DNA from: Bacteroides sp.
GTDB lineage: Bacteria; Bacteroidota; Bacteroidia; Bacteroidales; Bacteroidaceae
Reading direction: 5' to 3'
NCBI GenBank assembly: GCA_017992695.1
Contig: JAGOOC010000006.1
Location: 24,092-88,091, forward strand
Length of the DNA: 64,000 nucleotides
Position 1 is the stretch's first letter; each line of letters starts with the position of its first letter. The notes beneath the pieces are model-generated. The model was not told where the DNA came from. It made no database searches and saw only the letters and a program-made list of their open reading frames with translations. Positions 8,159 through 18,478 of this stretch are shown piece after piece. The position numbers and the translations under genes were made by a program.

Positions 8159-10363
8159 ATGAAGACAAAGAGATGGACGTCTTTATGTATGGCACTTACG
8201 GCAACCTTTTACCTTGCAGGTTGTCAGAACTGGGGCGAAGTGGATGACCCTTCGGGAAATCAAAAAGTCCCTGAGAAGCCAGACACTTCGGCAAAGTTAC
8301 TTGCCAATTTTACGTTTGAAGAAAACCTGAATTCAAACGAGAACGAAACACTGATCACAGGTGAGTCTTTTGTATATACCAACGGCAACGAACCGGAGAT
8401 CATTAATGACTCAGACAAAGGAAAGGTGCTGCACCTGAATGGTGGATACCTGCGCATTCCCAACCCGTTGAAAGGCGTTGCCGTACAAACGGGTGCCTCG
8501 ATTTCCATGTTCGTAAAGATGCCTCAAATTGATATTGAAGGGGCTTTATTCTCATTTACAGACGATGGGGCAAGTAAACTGTTTTTTACAGCCAATGCTT
8601 TTCTTAACTACGATGGCAACGGAGGGTTCCTTGAAGTGAACAAGCCCACAGTAGCCATCACCAATATATTTTCGCCTAAGGCCTGGCATTATGTAGCACT
8701 CACCTTTACCGAAAAAGGATATGCGATTTACATAGATGGTAAAAAGAGGTTTGATACACATAATAATATGGGGTCGACTTCGGGTAAAACAAGAGCAGTC
8801 GATGTGGGAACATTCGATTATTCGAATATCACCAAGCTCATCACGTCTGTTCCTTATTTATATATAGGTTATGGAGCAGAGAAACCTACCAAGGAGCTTT
8901 ACGTCGATGAGATTAAAGTATTCACCAACACCTTCAGCGATGAAGATGCCAAAGGGCCCAACATGGGCAGTGCCGAAAAAATGGTTGCTGAGTATAAATT
9001 CGACGGTAATTTCAAGAATTCGGCAGACGATTCGCAGGTAGGCGAACTCATTACAGTCGAAGCACAAGCTACCCCATCGGCTTTCTTCAAAGATCCTGTT
9101 CGAGGTATGGTGTGGCAGCAACAAGAAGGCTGGCCGGGCAATGCCAATGGCTGGGCATACACTCAATTACCCAATCCATTGAAAGACGTGCCACTAACCG
9201 GCATCACTATTTCTATGTGGATGAATCCTACAAAAATAAATCATTGGGATCAAGTCTTTGTGTTGAATGACGGCACAAGCAAATATTGGTTAAATGCAGC
9301 CGGTTACATGGGATTCAACGGAAAAGGAGGATTCTTCGATTGCAATCAAGATGCAGCACCTGCCGAATTGCCAGTAGGTTCATGGAGCTACGTCACGGTA
9401 ACGATTACACCCAAGGCATTTGCAATTTATGTAAATGGTGAATTAACATACCATACTACCAAGTACGTGAAATGGGCAGGCACCGCAGATGCTACCAGTT
9501 TCGATTATCAGAGCATACTTAATTTATTCACTGCATCCGAATATCTTTACCTGGGCTATGAAACATTTTGGCGTGCTGCTCCTTGCATGGTAGATGACTT
9601 GCGACTCTATAACTACGTACTTAGCTCCAAAGAAATTATGGCAGCAACTTATAGTGCCACGGCATATTATGATTTTAGCGATAATCTAACCAATTTGATT
9701 GATGCCGGACAAGTAGCCACGCTTGATGCATTAGGATCAGGTACTGTTCCTCAATTCGAAACCGATGTGGTCCGAGGTAGCGTGCTGCATCAACACTTTG
9801 GTGCAGCAGTTAATGCAAGCCGCACCACCATAGTAAATCCGCTACAAGGTAGAACTGACCTTATAGGAGCTACTGTGTCAGCATGGGTGAAACGAGAAGA
9901 CAACAATAACTGGGATGCCATTTGGTCATTCTTCGACGAAGACAATAGCGATAAAGTAGAAGGGAAACTATACCTCAGCCCCAATGCCTATCTCGGGTTT
10001 AATGGAACAGGTGGTTACTTTGATTGTAATTGGCCCGAAAGCACCGATACTAAAGCAATCGCCGTGGGCGAATGGAGCATGGTTACGACCACCTTCGATG
10101 CAACAGGTTTTGCCATCTATGTAAATGGGGCGATGGTTTTTGATAAAAACACGCATAAGGCCTGGGGAGCTATTGATGGAATTACTGCATCGGCTTTCAA
10201 CTATAATCTGCTTATTAATCTCATCAAGTCGTCTCCCAGGTTTTATTTAGGTCATGGTTCGTGGTGGGGATCAGCAGCATTGCTTATCAGTGATTTAATG
10301 ATTTGCGACAAAACATTAACCGCTGGAGAGATAAGTAAATTGTATACTCAGACGAAAAAATAA
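8159..10363 (+). CDS. Triple LamG-like surface glycan-binding lipoprotein
   Basis: The start is set at the ATG at 8159, which gives a clean lipoprotein signal (MKTKRWTSLCMALTATFYLAGC). Reading upstream would add a non-signal extension. The mature 734-residue protein holds three tandem concanavalin/LamG-like modules of about 230 residues each. Each repeats a NPLKGV or NPLQGR segment, a G-x-S-x-W-x-K type strand, YLGFNGTGGYFDCN-like loops, and an FAIYVNGxxxxD strand. No catalytic motif is seen. It is the first gene of the SusC operon and ends directly before the SusC start codon (TAA then ATG). The likely role is cell-surface binding of arabinan, as for the protein I remember as BT0365. The three modules look like internal duplications, perhaps for avidity along a chain. 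Confidence 0.85.
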   Translation: MKTKRWTSLCMALTATFYLAGCQNWGEVDDPSGNQKVPEKPDTSAKLLANFTFEENLNSNENETLITGESFVYTNGNEPEIINDSDKGKVLHLNGGYLRIPNPLKGVAVQTGASISMFVKMPQIDIEGALFSFTDDGASKLFFTANAFLNYDGNGGFLEVNKPTVAITNIFSPKAWHYVALTFTEKGYAIYIDGKKRFDTHNNMGSTSGKTRAVDVGTFDYSNITKLITSVPYLYIGYGAEKPTKELYVDEIKVFTNTFSDEDAKGPNMGSAEKMVAEYKFDGNFKNSADDSQVGELITVEAQATPSAFFKDPVRGMVWQQQEGWPGNANGWAYTQLPNPLKDVPLTGITISMWMNPTKINHWDQVFVLNDGTSKYWLNAAGYMGFNGKGGFFDCNQDAAPAELPVGSWSYVTVTITPKAFAIYVNGELTYHTTKYVKWAGTADATSFDYQSILNLFTASEYLYLGYETFWRAAPCMVDDLRLYNYVLSSKEIMAATYSATAYYDFSDNLTNLIDAGQVATLDALGSGTVPQFETDVVRGSVLHQHFGAAVNASRTTIVNPLQGRTDLIGATVSAWVKREDNNNWDAIWSFFDEDNSDKVEGKLYLSPNAYLGFNGTGGYFDCNWPESTDTKAIAVGEWSMVTTTFDATGFAIYVNGAMVFDKNTHKAWGAIDGITASAFNYNLLINLIKSSPRFYLGHGSWWGSAALLISDLMICDKTLTAGEISKLYTQTKK

Positions 10364-13300
10364 ATGCCTAATATGAATAAAAAAATATTTTTCATGAAAG
10401 AGAAACTATTGAATCAGATAGCAGCTGTGAATCTCCTCTCCCGGATGTTACTGATCGCTTGCTTCGCCATAATCAGCCAGTTTGCTTTTGCGCAAAACAA
10501 GGAGATATCCGGGCACGTGACCGACACCAAAGGGGAAGAAATTATAGGTGCCAGCGTACTTGAAAAGGGCACAACGAATGGAGTAATCACCGACTTTAGT
10601 GGGAATTTTAAAATAACCGTTACTCCCAAAGTTGTGTTGCAAGTTAGCTATGTAGGTTACAAAACTCAAGAGATACTTGTAGGCAATAAGAGTTCACTGA
10701 CCATCACACTGGTCGAAGACACAGAAATACTCGATGAAGTTGTGGTGGTAGGCTACGGTGCACAAAAGAAAGAAAGTGTAGTGGGCGCTATCTCGCAGAT
10801 ATCTTCCAAAGAGTTACTAAGATCACCGGCTACCAATATCTCGCAAGCGATTGCAGGTAAAATTCCAGGCGTAATAACCTCTCAAACATCAGGTGCACCA
10901 GGTGCCGATGATATGAAAATATACATTCGTGGACGCGCTTCTTTTGCAGGCGACAATCAACCTTTGATTCTGGTTGATGGTGTAGAACGTGAGTTTTCAC
11001 AAATTGCACCCGACGATATCGAGACCATCTCTACCCTAAAAGACGCATCGGCAACGGCTGTTTATGGGGTGCGTGGTGCCAATGGCGTGCTGCTGATTAC
11101 CACCAAACGGGGTAAGCAACAAAAACCAACTGTTAGCTTAACAGCCAATTGGCAAATTCAATCACCTACACGACAAGACACTTATCTGGATTCGTATCAG
11201 TCGGTAGTTCTACTCGAAGAGGCGTTGGAAAATGACGGATTACCTTCTCAATTCTCGGCGGCTGATCTGGAGATGTACAAGAAATCATCATCCAGACAGT
11301 TAAACGGATTGGATGCCATGCTCTACCCCAACGTAGACTGGTATGATACGGTACTACGCAATACAGCTCCGGCTCAACGCTACAATGTCAACATTCAGGG
11401 TGGAACGAAACGTATGCGTTACTTTGCTTCGGCCGAATATTATGACCAACAAGGTCTGTTTCGCGACTTTAGCACAGACTCCTATGGAAATAAATCTAAT
11501 TCGGGTTATAAGCGTTATGCCTTTCGTGGAAACATGGACTTCTTGATGACGAAAGAGCTTACTTTCTCCGTAAACTTTGGTACACGCTTTGAAGAGCGAA
11601 GAGGGCCAAACTCGAACGAGCAGTTCGACGGTGGGTTTAGTGAGGTCTTCTACGAAATGAATCATACCCCTGGATGGATTTTCCCGGTTTCTTACACAGT
11701 GGGAGAAGGTGAAGAGCAGCGGACACTCTATGGTGGAAGCTCTCAATACCAGAACAACATCGTTGGCAGATTGGCTGAAGCAGGTTTTTATAGAGCAACA
11801 AACACCATCAACGAAACCAACTTTATTTTTGATTACAAAATGGATTGGTTAACTAAAGGACTGTCGGCCAAAGCCATGGTTTCATTTGATTACAATGCCT
11901 TTTATAATCGAAAGTTTACAGCCAATTTCGCTACTTACGAGTTAAATGATCGTACTAATTATAACTCAATATATGCATACAATCAGTTCAACTCAGATAC
12001 TGAGTTGGCTTACGCAGGCGACAATCAAACAACAACTTACAAACTCTACATGGAAATGCAGCTCAACTATGCCCGCAGCTTCGGCAAACATGATATAACG
12101 GCAATGACACTGTATAACCAGAATGATTATCGTTACCAAGCGAACTTAGCCGAACGCTATCAGGGATTAGTTGGCCGTGCTACGTATGGTTATGACGATC
12201 GTTATCTAGCCGAAGTTAACTTCGGTTTCAATGGCTCCGAAAACTTTATGCGTGGTAAGCGATTCGGGTTCTTTCCATCTCTATCGGTAGGCTGGAGATT
12301 GAGCAACGAAGCGTTTATGAAAAGCACAGAAGAATGGCTGAACAATTTGAAAATACGCGCCTCGTATGGCGAAGTAGGTAACGATGTGTATAAAGTAGGT
12401 GGCGTAAAGCAACGCTTCCTTTATCAGGCCGTTTGGACACAAATCAACAACGATTACTACTTTGGAACAACTGGAAACACTGGTATTTACGAAAGTCAAT
12501 ACCCAAACTATGCGGTAACATGGGAGCGAGCTAAGAAGTTCAACATCGGCGTAGAGTTTGGTTTATGGAACGGTTTATTAAACGGGAATATTGATCTTTT
12601 TATGGAAAAACGAAAAGACATTCTCACTCCCTATCAAACACGCCCCCAATGGGTAGGAGTTAACATGGCTGCCGGCAATTTGGGCGAGACAAAGAACGAA
12701 GGTTTTGAGATAGAATTGAAGCATTATAATCGTATCGGAAAAGATTTCTTGTACAACGCCGCATTCGCTTTCTCACATGCTCGTAACGAAATTCTGGCGA
12801 TGGACGAACCGGCGTTAAAAACAGCCTATCGCAAGCAAGAAGGAAAGCCTATTGGTCAATTCTTTGGACTCATAGCCGATGGGTTTATAACTACAGCCGA
12901 TTTGGATAATCCCAACTTTCCAGTTTCAACCTTTGGAAACATGCAAGTAGGAGACTTAAAATATCGAGATATGAATCAAGATGGTTTTATTGATAGCCGA
13001 GATGAAACATTTATCGGTTACAGCGACATCCCCGAAAACACCTATGCGCTAACCCTAGGATGTGAATACAAAGGTATCGGTTTCAGCATTATGTTTCAAG
13101 GCGTAGATCATGTATCGCGTTACTACGATGCCGAAGCCATGTATGCCTTCGTCAATGGCGGTAAGGTGAAAGAGCATCATTTAGATCGTTGGAGTCCAAC
13201 GAAAACAGAAACAGAAAACCTAAGCAGTGCCAAGTACCCCCTGCTACACTATGACAGCTACGGAGATCATAACCAGCGCAGCAACTCATTCTTTTTAAAG

Positions 13301-13519
13301 AACGGTAACTTCCTCCGTTTGAAAAACATTGAGTTGAGTTACTCTTTACCAACACCCATCATCAGAAAAGCTGCAATGAGCGAATGTCGTTTGTTTATCA
13401 ATGGCAACAATCTGATTACATGGGATCACTTGGATGCCCTTTGTGACCCTGAGAGTGCCGGTTCAAACCGATACCCTATAATGAAAACCGTAAATTTTGG
13501 CGTAAATATTAAATTCTAA
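10364..13519 (+). CDS. SusC-like TonB-dependent outer-membrane transporter (first of pair)
   Basis: The 1051-residue protein begins with a signal peptide ending near FAFAQ. It has a carboxypeptidase-regulatory-like domain (EISGHVTDTKGEEIIGASV), the canonical segment with VVVVGYGAQKK, a plug domain (YIRGRAS, LVDGVERE, LKDASATAVYGVRGANGV), and a large beta-barrel ending in an aromatic strand (NFGVNIKF). SusC proteins import oligosaccharides across the outer membrane with a lid-forming SusD partner, here the next gene. The start codon directly abuts the preceding stop. In-frame ATGs at 10373 and 10394 are alternatives. By order it matches what I remember as BT0364. Confidence 0.95.
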   Translation: MPNMNKKIFFMKEKLLNQIAAVNLLSRMLLIACFAIISQFAFAQNKEISGHVTDTKGEEIIGASVLEKGTTNGVITDFSGNFKITVTPKVVLQVSYVGYKTQEILVGNKSSLTITLVEDTEILDEVVVVGYGAQKKESVVGAISQISSKELLRSPATNISQAIAGKIPGVITSQTSGAPGADDMKIYIRGRASFAGDNQPLILVDGVEREFSQIAPDDIETISTLKDASATAVYGVRGANGVLLITTKRGKQQKPTVSLTANWQIQSPTRQDTYLDSYQSVVLLEEALENDGLPSQFSAADLEMYKKSSSRQLNGLDAMLYPNVDWYDTVLRNTAPAQRYNVNIQGGTKRMRYFASAEYYDQQGLFRDFSTDSYGNKSNSGYKRYAFRGNMDFLMTKELTFSVNFGTRFEERRGPNSNEQFDGGFSEVFYEMNHTPGWIFPVSYTVGEGEEQRTLYGGSSQYQNNIVGRLAEAGFYRATNTINETNFIFDYKMDWLTKGLSAKAMVSFDYNAFYNRKFTANFATYELNDRTNYNSIYAYNQFNSDTELAYAGDNQTTTYKLYMEMQLNYARSFGKHDITAMTLYNQNDYRYQANLAERYQGLVGRATYGYDDRYLAEVNFGFNGSENFMRGKRFGFFPSLSVGWRLSNEAFMKSTEEWLNNLKIRASYGEVGNDVYKVGGVKQRFLYQAVWTQINNDYYFGTTGNTGIYESQYPNYAVTWERAKKFNIGVEFGLWNGLLNGNIDLFMEKRKDILTPYQTRPQWVGVNMAAGNLGETKNEGFEIELKHYNRIGKDFLYNAAFAFSHARNEILAMDEPALKTAYRKQEGKPIGQFFGLIADGFITTADLDNPNFPVSTFGNMQVGDLKYRDMNQDGFIDSRDETFIGYSDIPENTYALTLGCEYKGIGFSIMFQGVDHVSRYYDAEAMYAFVNGGKVKEHHLDRWSPTKTETENLSSAKYPLLHYDSYGDHNQRSNSFFLKNGNFLRLKNIELSYSLPTPIIRKAAMSECRLFINGNNLITWDHLDALCDPESAGSNRYPIMKTVNFGVNIKF

Positions 13520-15298
13520 ATGACAACAAAGATGAAGAAGACCATTCTACATACAGCTTTTTTATGGTTAATATCTGGTGTTCTATTCACTTCTTGCGAA
13601 GATATGTTTGGAGATTTTCTAGACAAAGAGCCTAGCAATGAATTAACCGAAGAGCAGGTATTCAGCCAATGGACAACAACAAAGGAGTTCCATTATGATA
13701 CGTACAACTACTTGAGACATGGTGCCGGACGTATTAACACCTCATGGATGGATGCCGCGACCGATTTGGCCGAGACAAGCTATGCCAATGGGGGCACACG
13801 TACCAGTTTCAACATTGGTAACTATTATGCCCAAGGAGGGAGTTCAGAGCTCACAGCAACGTGGGAACATTACTATCGAGGCATCCGTAAATGCAATATG
13901 CTACTTAGTCGCATCGACAATGTGCCCAAGGCAAGCGATCTTTCGGAAGAAAGACACGAAACGGACAAGATGAATTATAAAGCAGAAGCTCGTTTTCTAC
14001 GGGCTTACTTTTATTGGGAAATGTTTCTGCGTTATGGCCCCATCCCTTTGGTAACCGAGGTTCTTGATCCGGATGGCGATTTGTTGAGCAAGTATACAGA
14101 TAGACCTTCTATAAAAGCCTATGTATGTGACTTTGTTTTGAAAGAGTTACAAGCATGTGAAGAGGGACTAATGGAACAACCCAAGGAGATCGATTTACAA
14201 GGACGTATTGCAAAACCAATGGCTCGCGCATTGATATCGCGCATCAAACTCTATATGGCAAGCGATCGCTTTCAAGCTGAATCTGGAATCGGTTGGAAAG
14301 AAGCAGCAGATGCCGCTCAAAGTTTTATCACAAGCTACGGTGCGCAATATGGTTTGTACACCACTGATGCAAATCCAGTATTGTGCTATACCAATCTCAT
14401 ATTAAAAACAGTACACAGTGATGCTAACAATGAGGTCATTTTCTGGCGCAACGATATCAAGGTAAACTGGGGAGCTATTTACAATGACACTCCTGTTGGA
14501 GAAGGAGGACGAGGAGGATTGTGCCCTTCGCAAAACTTGGTCGACATGTATGATATGGCTAACGGACAATCACCTTTTGCTCAATATGACCCTACCGGAG
14601 CTCCGGTATACAACGGCATAACCACCCCAACGGTGAATGCAAATAGTGGCTACAGCGATAACGACCCGTATGCGAATAGAGACCCTCGTCTATCGGCAAC
14701 GGTGCTATACAACGGGGTTCAATGGGGAAACGGCATGATCAATGTGATAAAAGGACAACGCGATAACCCTATTGGAAATGCCAATGCAACGCCCACAGGC
14801 TATTATGTTCGTAAGTATATTCCACAAAACATACTTGACGATAATCACAGCAAAAGCAATTACCGCAACTGGATCATCGTGCGCTATGCCGAGATTTTAT
14901 TCAATTATGCAGAGGCAATGAACGAGGTAAACGGCCCCTGTAGCGAGGTGTTCAATGCGCTACAACCCATCAGAGACCGCGTAGGATTAACAGCTAAGTT
15001 AGCCAACCGAAGCGATCTGCAAACCAAAGAGGCGCTGCGTCACTTCATTCGGAAAGAGCGTACGATAGAACTAGCTTTTGAAGATCACCGTGCTTGGGAT
15101 GTGCGTCGTTGGAATGTAGCCAAAGAATCACTTTCACGCCCCATCTATGGGATGGAGATCACGAATAAAGATGGCAAATTTGAATATACGCGCAAAATAG
15201 CACAAAAACGAGTGTTTTCTGAAAACATGTATCTCTATCCGATACCTGAGGGAGAGGTTTGGAAAACAAATATTGAAAATAATCCGGGTTGGAACTAA
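13520..15298 (+). CDS. SusD-like lipoprotein partnering SusC at 10364
   Basis: The 592-residue protein has a lipobox ending at Cys26 (GVLFTSC), then the SusD start motif DFLDKEPSNELTEEQVF, tetratricopeptide-like helices (KAEARFLRAYFYWEMF), and the C-terminal SusD block RTIELAFEDHRAWDVRRW. SusD lipoproteins sit over the SusC barrel and bind the incoming oligosaccharide. The gene abuts the SusC stop codon (TAAATG), implying translational coupling. An in-frame ATG at 13532 (MKKTIL) is an equally plausible start. Confidence 0.94.
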   Translation: MTTKMKKTILHTAFLWLISGVLFTSCEDMFGDFLDKEPSNELTEEQVFSQWTTTKEFHYDTYNYLRHGAGRINTSWMDAATDLAETSYANGGTRTSFNIGNYYAQGGSSELTATWEHYYRGIRKCNMLLSRIDNVPKASDLSEERHETDKMNYKAEARFLRAYFYWEMFLRYGPIPLVTEVLDPDGDLLSKYTDRPSIKAYVCDFVLKELQACEEGLMEQPKEIDLQGRIAKPMARALISRIKLYMASDRFQAESGIGWKEAADAAQSFITSYGAQYGLYTTDANPVLCYTNLILKTVHSDANNEVIFWRNDIKVNWGAIYNDTPVGEGGRGGLCPSQNLVDMYDMANGQSPFAQYDPTGAPVYNGITTPTVNANSGYSDNDPYANRDPRLSATVLYNGVQWGNGMINVIKGQRDNPIGNANATPTGYYVRKYIPQNILDDNHSKSNYRNWIIVRYAEILFNYAEAMNEVNGPCSEVFNALQPIRDRVGLTAKLANRSDLQTKEALRHFIRKERTIELAFEDHRAWDVRRWNVAKESLSRPIYGMEITNKDGKFEYTRKIAQKRVFSENMYLYPIPEGEVWKTNIENNPGWN

Positions 15299-15300
15299 AA

Positions 15301-18300
15301 ATGTCAATGAACATGTATACACTAAAATTTAAAAACATACAGGCAGAGTGGAGCAAGTTTCTGCTCGTAGTGACCTTGATGCTGGTCAGCAATGCAGCTT
15401 GGGCACAAGAACTCCAAACGCTAAGAGGGCGTGTTTTGAATGTCGATGGAGACCCTATTGCCGGAGCAGTAGTCAATGTGGCCGAAGCAAGTAAAATTGC
15501 CCTAACCGATAGCGAAGGGTGGTTTAACCTGAAGAACGTAAAAAGTGCCGACGAGATATGCGTGCGTAGCGCCGGCTATGTGGCAACTACTGCACTTGCC
15601 GACTTTACCGGCAATTTTCAAATCGTACTGGATGAGGATCTGGATGAATATGCACATACCGCTCCGTTACCCTTTACGCATAAACCCAAAAAGTTTGTAA
15701 CAGAATCAACCTCGACGGTTACCGGCGAAGAGTTGGAGAAGCATCCGGTTGCGGTGTTGCAAAACGCTTTTACCTCTACCCTAACAGGTGTGCAAACCTA
15801 CGAAGCGCAATCTGAACCGGGATGGAGCGAAACAGCCATGTACATTCGTGGACTGCGCACCATGAATGGAAGTGCGCGTAGCCCACTGGTTATCGTCGAT
15901 AACGTGGAACGTGACCTCTCGTTCCTTGACGCCTATCCTATCGAGTCCATAACCATACTCAAAGATGCTGCTGCTTGCGCCATCTACGGTATGCGTGGGG
16001 CCAATGGTGTGGTTCTCGTTACCACCAAACGTGGATTGCCCGGGAAAACGATGATCAACTTCACGCAGGAAATTGGTTTTCAAACCTGTGCAGGTATTCC
16101 TGAAAGTCAAAATTCGTATAATTATGCATTAAGTAGAAATCAAGCAGCCTACCTCGATGGTAAAACAGCCGAGTATTCGGACGAAGACATTGAGTATTAT
16201 CGTCGAGTTTCGAATGGAGAAGAGTTGGAAGGCATGGCCAAATACAAGTATTTCAATACCAACTGGCACGATACTATGTTGCGCGATGCCGCACCTCAAT
16301 ACCGCACGAATATGTCGATTAGCGGTGGCAATGCGCATGCACGTTACTATGTTTCGTTCTCCTACTTACGTCAAGAGGGTTTATTTGACTCAAAGTGGAC
16401 CGAATGGAATGAGGGGTATAGTACACAAAGTGTATTGAATCGATATAACCTTCGCTCGAACGTCGATATTGATGTCAATAGATTCTTGAATGTATCGTTA
16501 GACTTAGGGGGACGTATTGATAACATTTCACAACCGGGCATTGATATGTGGAACCTCTTCACCTGGGGAGCAGGAGAAAATCTTCCCATTTATCCTGTAT
16601 TCTGTCCGAATGGTGAGTTCTTTATGCCTACCAGCAGCGATAGTAAGAATGGTGCTGCGCAGATAGCCGGACGCGGTGTTGATCAAAACCGTCGTCGTAA
16701 TCTATACACCACAGTAACAGCTACCGGCAATCTGGAGTCGTTAGTACCGGGACTGAAAGCTAAATTAACCTTTAGTTTCGACTCCTACGAAACTTTTCAG
16801 AAAAGACAACAAGCTGATATTAATGTATATTCGTATAACTTCAATGACGCTGTAAGCGATCCTTCGGAGTACAAGTATCAACGTATGCGCACCTTCAGAG
16901 CTTTGCCCAACGCCACTACATCGCCTCGAGACTATTATTACAACATTAACATGAACGGTGGATTGGCTTATAATCAAACCTTTGGAAAACATACGGTAAC
17001 CGCTCAAGCCTTTATTCGCACGTATCAGAATGTACTTCGCGGTCAGCAATCATCCAATCGTTATTTATCCTATAATGGACAGGCAACGTATGTATATGGC
17101 AACCGCTATGTGTTATCGGGCAACATTTCGCGCATGGGTAGCGACAATTATGCTATTGGCGAACGCTTTGCTACTTTCCCCGGCGGATCAATAGGATGGG
17201 TGCTCTCGGAAGAACAATGGTTGAAAAACTCATTTATTCAGTTACTCAAACTTCGTGCCTCCTATGGACATGCCGGACAAGCGATTACAGGAGCCGGTCG
17301 GTATCCTTATCAAGGAACATTTGCTGAGGGAAACGGATATAACTTCGGGACTTCACAGTCAGGAGCAGAGGGAGCTTATGAAGCCACCTCGGGCAATAGA
17401 AATATCAAATGGGAACTATCAGACATGGTGAATCTGGGACTTGATTTTGACTTTTGGGATAAAAAGTTGTACGGCTCTTTTGATGTGTTTCAAGAGTGGA
17501 GATCCAATATTTTAGTATCTCGTTCGACCATACCCGACATCTATGGGATCATTGCTCCCCGAGATTCGTATGGAAAAGCAGAAACAAAAGGTTTTGAAAT
17601 TACACTGGGACACCGAAACGCCATTGGCGATTTCGAATACTATATCGATGGTATGTTAACTTACAATACAAATAAAATCACTGAAATGGATGAGTTAGCA
17701 CCTGACTATGCTTACCAAACCAAAACAGGAAATCGCATCGACCAAAGTCAGCTGCTTATCTGGAAACAGTGGGCTAGTAACGGAGATAAAATACCAACAT
17801 CACATCAAGACGCCATTGATCATCCGGAAAAATATCCTTGGCATGCAGCAGGTAAGTATAAACTGGGTAACGCAGTTTTCAAAGACACCAATGGTGATCG
17901 TAAAATTGACGGATACGATAAAACCCCATCGGGCTATACCAACATTCCCGAATTAATTCCGACAATCCGCTTGGGTGTCGGCTATAAAGGATTCGATGCA
18001 CGCATTGTGCTAACAGCTTACCTAAACCGCACAGTAGGATGTCGCGAAAACATGGACTATGGTTTTGGTTGGGGAGGTACTTCTACACATGCCATTACTG
18101 ATACCTGGGGGTACTATACTGATGATCCTTCGGATCCACGCAACATCAATGCCAAATATCCTCGTTTATCAACCTCCTTCAGTAATATTGATCGCAACTT
18201 TCCGTACAACGAATCGGACATTTGGGTAGTTAGTGGTAATTTTCTCTCTTTACGCAACGTAGAATTTGGTTATTCATTGCCTAAACGACTGATTGCGAAA

Positions 18301-18456
18301 GCTAGTATGACAACGTGTCGGTTTTATTTCAGTGGTTACAACTTGTGCAACTGGAGCCATTTACCCAACGGATTTGATCCAGAGAATCCAACCAATTACA
18401 TTTGGGCCTACCCGAAAACTCGTTCGTTTTCATTTGGCGTAAATGTAGGTTTCTAA
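15301..18456 (+). CDS. Divergent SusC-like TonB-dependent transporter (second of pair)
   Basis: The start is set at the ATG at 15301 (MSMNMYTLKF), 2 bp after the SusD stop. An earlier TTG overlaps that stop and is less likely. The 1051-residue protein has a signal peptide ending AAWAQ, a carboxypeptidase-regulatory-like domain, a plug (YIRGLRTMNG, VIVDNVERD, LKDAAACAIYGMRGANGVVLVTTKRG), a barrel and a terminal aromatic strand (FGVNVGF). Unlike the first SusC it lacks the VVVVGYG segment between the N-terminal domain and plug. A less typical stretch (TAPLPFTHKPKKFV) stands there. It probably pairs with the next SusD to import a differently sized or branched arabino-oligosaccharide. That specificity is inference. 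Confidence 0.94.
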   Translation: MSMNMYTLKFKNIQAEWSKFLLVVTLMLVSNAAWAQELQTLRGRVLNVDGDPIAGAVVNVAEASKIALTDSEGWFNLKNVKSADEICVRSAGYVATTALADFTGNFQIVLDEDLDEYAHTAPLPFTHKPKKFVTESTSTVTGEELEKHPVAVLQNAFTSTLTGVQTYEAQSEPGWSETAMYIRGLRTMNGSARSPLVIVDNVERDLSFLDAYPIESITILKDAAACAIYGMRGANGVVLVTTKRGLPGKTMINFTQEIGFQTCAGIPESQNSYNYALSRNQAAYLDGKTAEYSDEDIEYYRRVSNGEELEGMAKYKYFNTNWHDTMLRDAAPQYRTNMSISGGNAHARYYVSFSYLRQEGLFDSKWTEWNEGYSTQSVLNRYNLRSNVDIDVNRFLNVSLDLGGRIDNISQPGIDMWNLFTWGAGENLPIYPVFCPNGEFFMPTSSDSKNGAAQIAGRGVDQNRRRNLYTTVTATGNLESLVPGLKAKLTFSFDSYETFQKRQQADINVYSYNFNDAVSDPSEYKYQRMRTFRALPNATTSPRDYYYNINMNGGLAYNQTFGKHTVTAQAFIRTYQNVLRGQQSSNRYLSYNGQATYVYGNRYVLSGNISRMGSDNYAIGERFATFPGGSIGWVLSEEQWLKNSFIQLLKLRASYGHAGQAITGAGRYPYQGTFAEGNGYNFGTSQSGAEGAYEATSGNRNIKWELSDMVNLGLDFDFWDKKLYGSFDVFQEWRSNILVSRSTIPDIYGIIAPRDSYGKAETKGFEITLGHRNAIGDFEYYIDGMLTYNTNKITEMDELAPDYAYQTKTGNRIDQSQLLIWKQWASNGDKIPTSHQDAIDHPEKYPWHAAGKYKLGNAVFKDTNGDRKIDGYDKTPSGYTNIPELIPTIRLGVGYKGFDARIVLTAYLNRTVGCRENMDYGFGWGGTSTHAITDTWGYYTDDPSDPRNINAKYPRLSTSFSNIDRNFPYNESDIWVVSGNFLSLRNVEFGYSLPKRLIAKASMTTCRFYFSGYNLCNWSHLPNGFDPENPTNYIWAYPKTRSFSFGVNVGF

Positions 18457-18478
18457 TTAACACGAAAAAAAGTAAATT